Below, piece after piece: positions 63,825 to 64,000 of a stretch of 64,000 nucleotides of DNA. Source of the stretch: DATFQE01 sp963739085 (lineage in GTDB: Bacteria > Actinomycetota > Thermoleophilia > Gaiellales > Gaiellaceae). The stretch is taken from the NCBI GenBank assembly GCA_963739085.1, contig CAVTZA010000014.1, forward strand, positions 1 through 64,000, given 5' to 3'. Within the stretch, counting starts at the first letter, position 1; each line of letters opens with the position of its first letter. Both the position numbers and the translations under genes were made by a program. Below the pieces are notes generated by a model, which was not told the DNA's origin, made no database searches, and saw nothing but the letters and a program-made list of their open reading frames with translations.

Positions 63825-63844
63825 TTGCAAGGCGCACCTTACAA
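63825..63844. promoter_or_regulatory. Candidate DtxR-family operator, site B
   Basis: TTGCAAGG-CGCA-CCTTACAA is an 8-base inverted repeat with one mismatch around the same CGCA centre, 28 bases beyond site A. The identical core AAGGCGCACCTTACA at both sites suggests a shared regulator. Confidence 0.6.
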
Positions 63845-63870
63845 CCGCGGCTGTCGACCTGGTTCCCGGC

Positions 63871-63876
63871 TACGGT
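63871..63876 (+). promoter_or_regulatory. -10 box TACGGT for priA
   Basis: TACGGT ends 7 bases before the GTG at 63884, consistent with leaderless priA mRNA. Operator site B ends 26 bases upstream of this box. Confidence 0.4.
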
Positions 63877-63883
63877 CAGGCCC

Positions 63884-64000
63884 GTGCCTGCAGCATCCGT
63901 CTTCCCGCTCGTCAGCGCCCGCTCGCTGGCGCGGACGTTCACCTACGAGGTCCCGGACGGCGTGGAGACCGGCGCTGTCGTCGAGATCTCGTTCGGTCGC
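63884..64000 (+). CDS. priA: Primosomal protein N' (PriA), N-terminal fragment
   Basis: Only 39 codons fit before the window ends. MPAASVFPLVSARSLARTFTY and EVPDGVETGAVVEISFGR match the 3'-DNA-binding domain that opens PriA helicase-like proteins (F-Y-x-V-P...G-x-x-V-x-V-x-F-G-x-R). The GTG at 63884 is supported by a -10 box. In actinobacteria PriA often follows dnaE/metK-type housekeeping genes. The helicase motifs lie outside the window, so whether it is full-length or the short actinobacterial form cannot be told. Confidence 0.75.
   Translation, partial: MPAASVFPLVSARSLARTFTYEVPDGVETGAVVEISFGR

Overview
The window is high-GC DNA from an actinobacterium. Dense packing, many GTG starts, genes joined by 4-base stop/start overlaps, probable leaderless transcripts and many class III cyclases of the 'TVTFLFTDIEGST' type suggest the Thermoleophilia (Gaiellales/Solirubrobacterales-like); this placement is inference. 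No rRNA, tRNA, IS element or CRISPR array was seen, and no gene-free stretch exceeds 300 bases. About 25 single-base reading-frame breaks sit in otherwise conserved genes, which looks like uncorrected long-read or low-coverage assembly; spans for such genes below cover the whole broken gene.

Layout. 1-18.4 kb is signalling-rich: a secreted Asp-box propeller, a GAF-cyclase, a GDPD phosphodiesterase, two divergent cyclase-ATPase regulators, a MerR-like/cyclase protein, a PhoD phosphatase, EttA, a 36-residue lysine-rich protein, a membrane protein, and a cyclase fused through one membrane helix to a beta-propeller and an extracellular solute-binding domain. 18.4-26.5 kb holds RecQ, a putative caspase-like protein with an eCIS-cargo-like N-terminus, tandem double-GNAT acetyltransferases, a NaChBac-like channel and a PAP2 phosphatase. 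26.6-31 kb has dnaE ending in a strong terminator. 31-40.7 kb has a large Calx-beta/delta-60 repeat surface protein, a PLP enzyme, an ECF sigma factor/anti-sigma pair with a shared predicted promoter motif, lgt, scpA-scpB and a pseudouridine synthase.

40.6-58.7 kb is an aromatic amino acid block. On the minus strand lies trpL(leader)-trpE-trpG-trpD-trpCF(fused)-trpB-trpA-trpS-cax, controlled by a consensus promoter, a Trp-rich leader peptide and an intrinsic attenuator. Beside it are chorismate mutase and, on the plus strand, aroF-tyrA-aroA-cmk-plsC-der-gpsA, a DUF3352 lipoprotein and metK. Common precursors (DAHP to chorismate) and the Trp and Tyr/Phe branches are therefore encoded together.

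58.9-63.8 kb is one minus-strand operon: lipoprotein, FTR1-type iron permease, a hydantoinase/oxoprolinase-like ASKHA protein without its usual partner, a membrane-anchored helical protein and a DtxR-family regulator. Inverted repeats resembling metal-regulator operators lie just upstream. The start of priA runs off the right edge. The most novel-looking items are this iron operon, the receptor-like cyclase fusion, the caspase-like protein, the leaderless trp attenuator and the ECF promoter pair.
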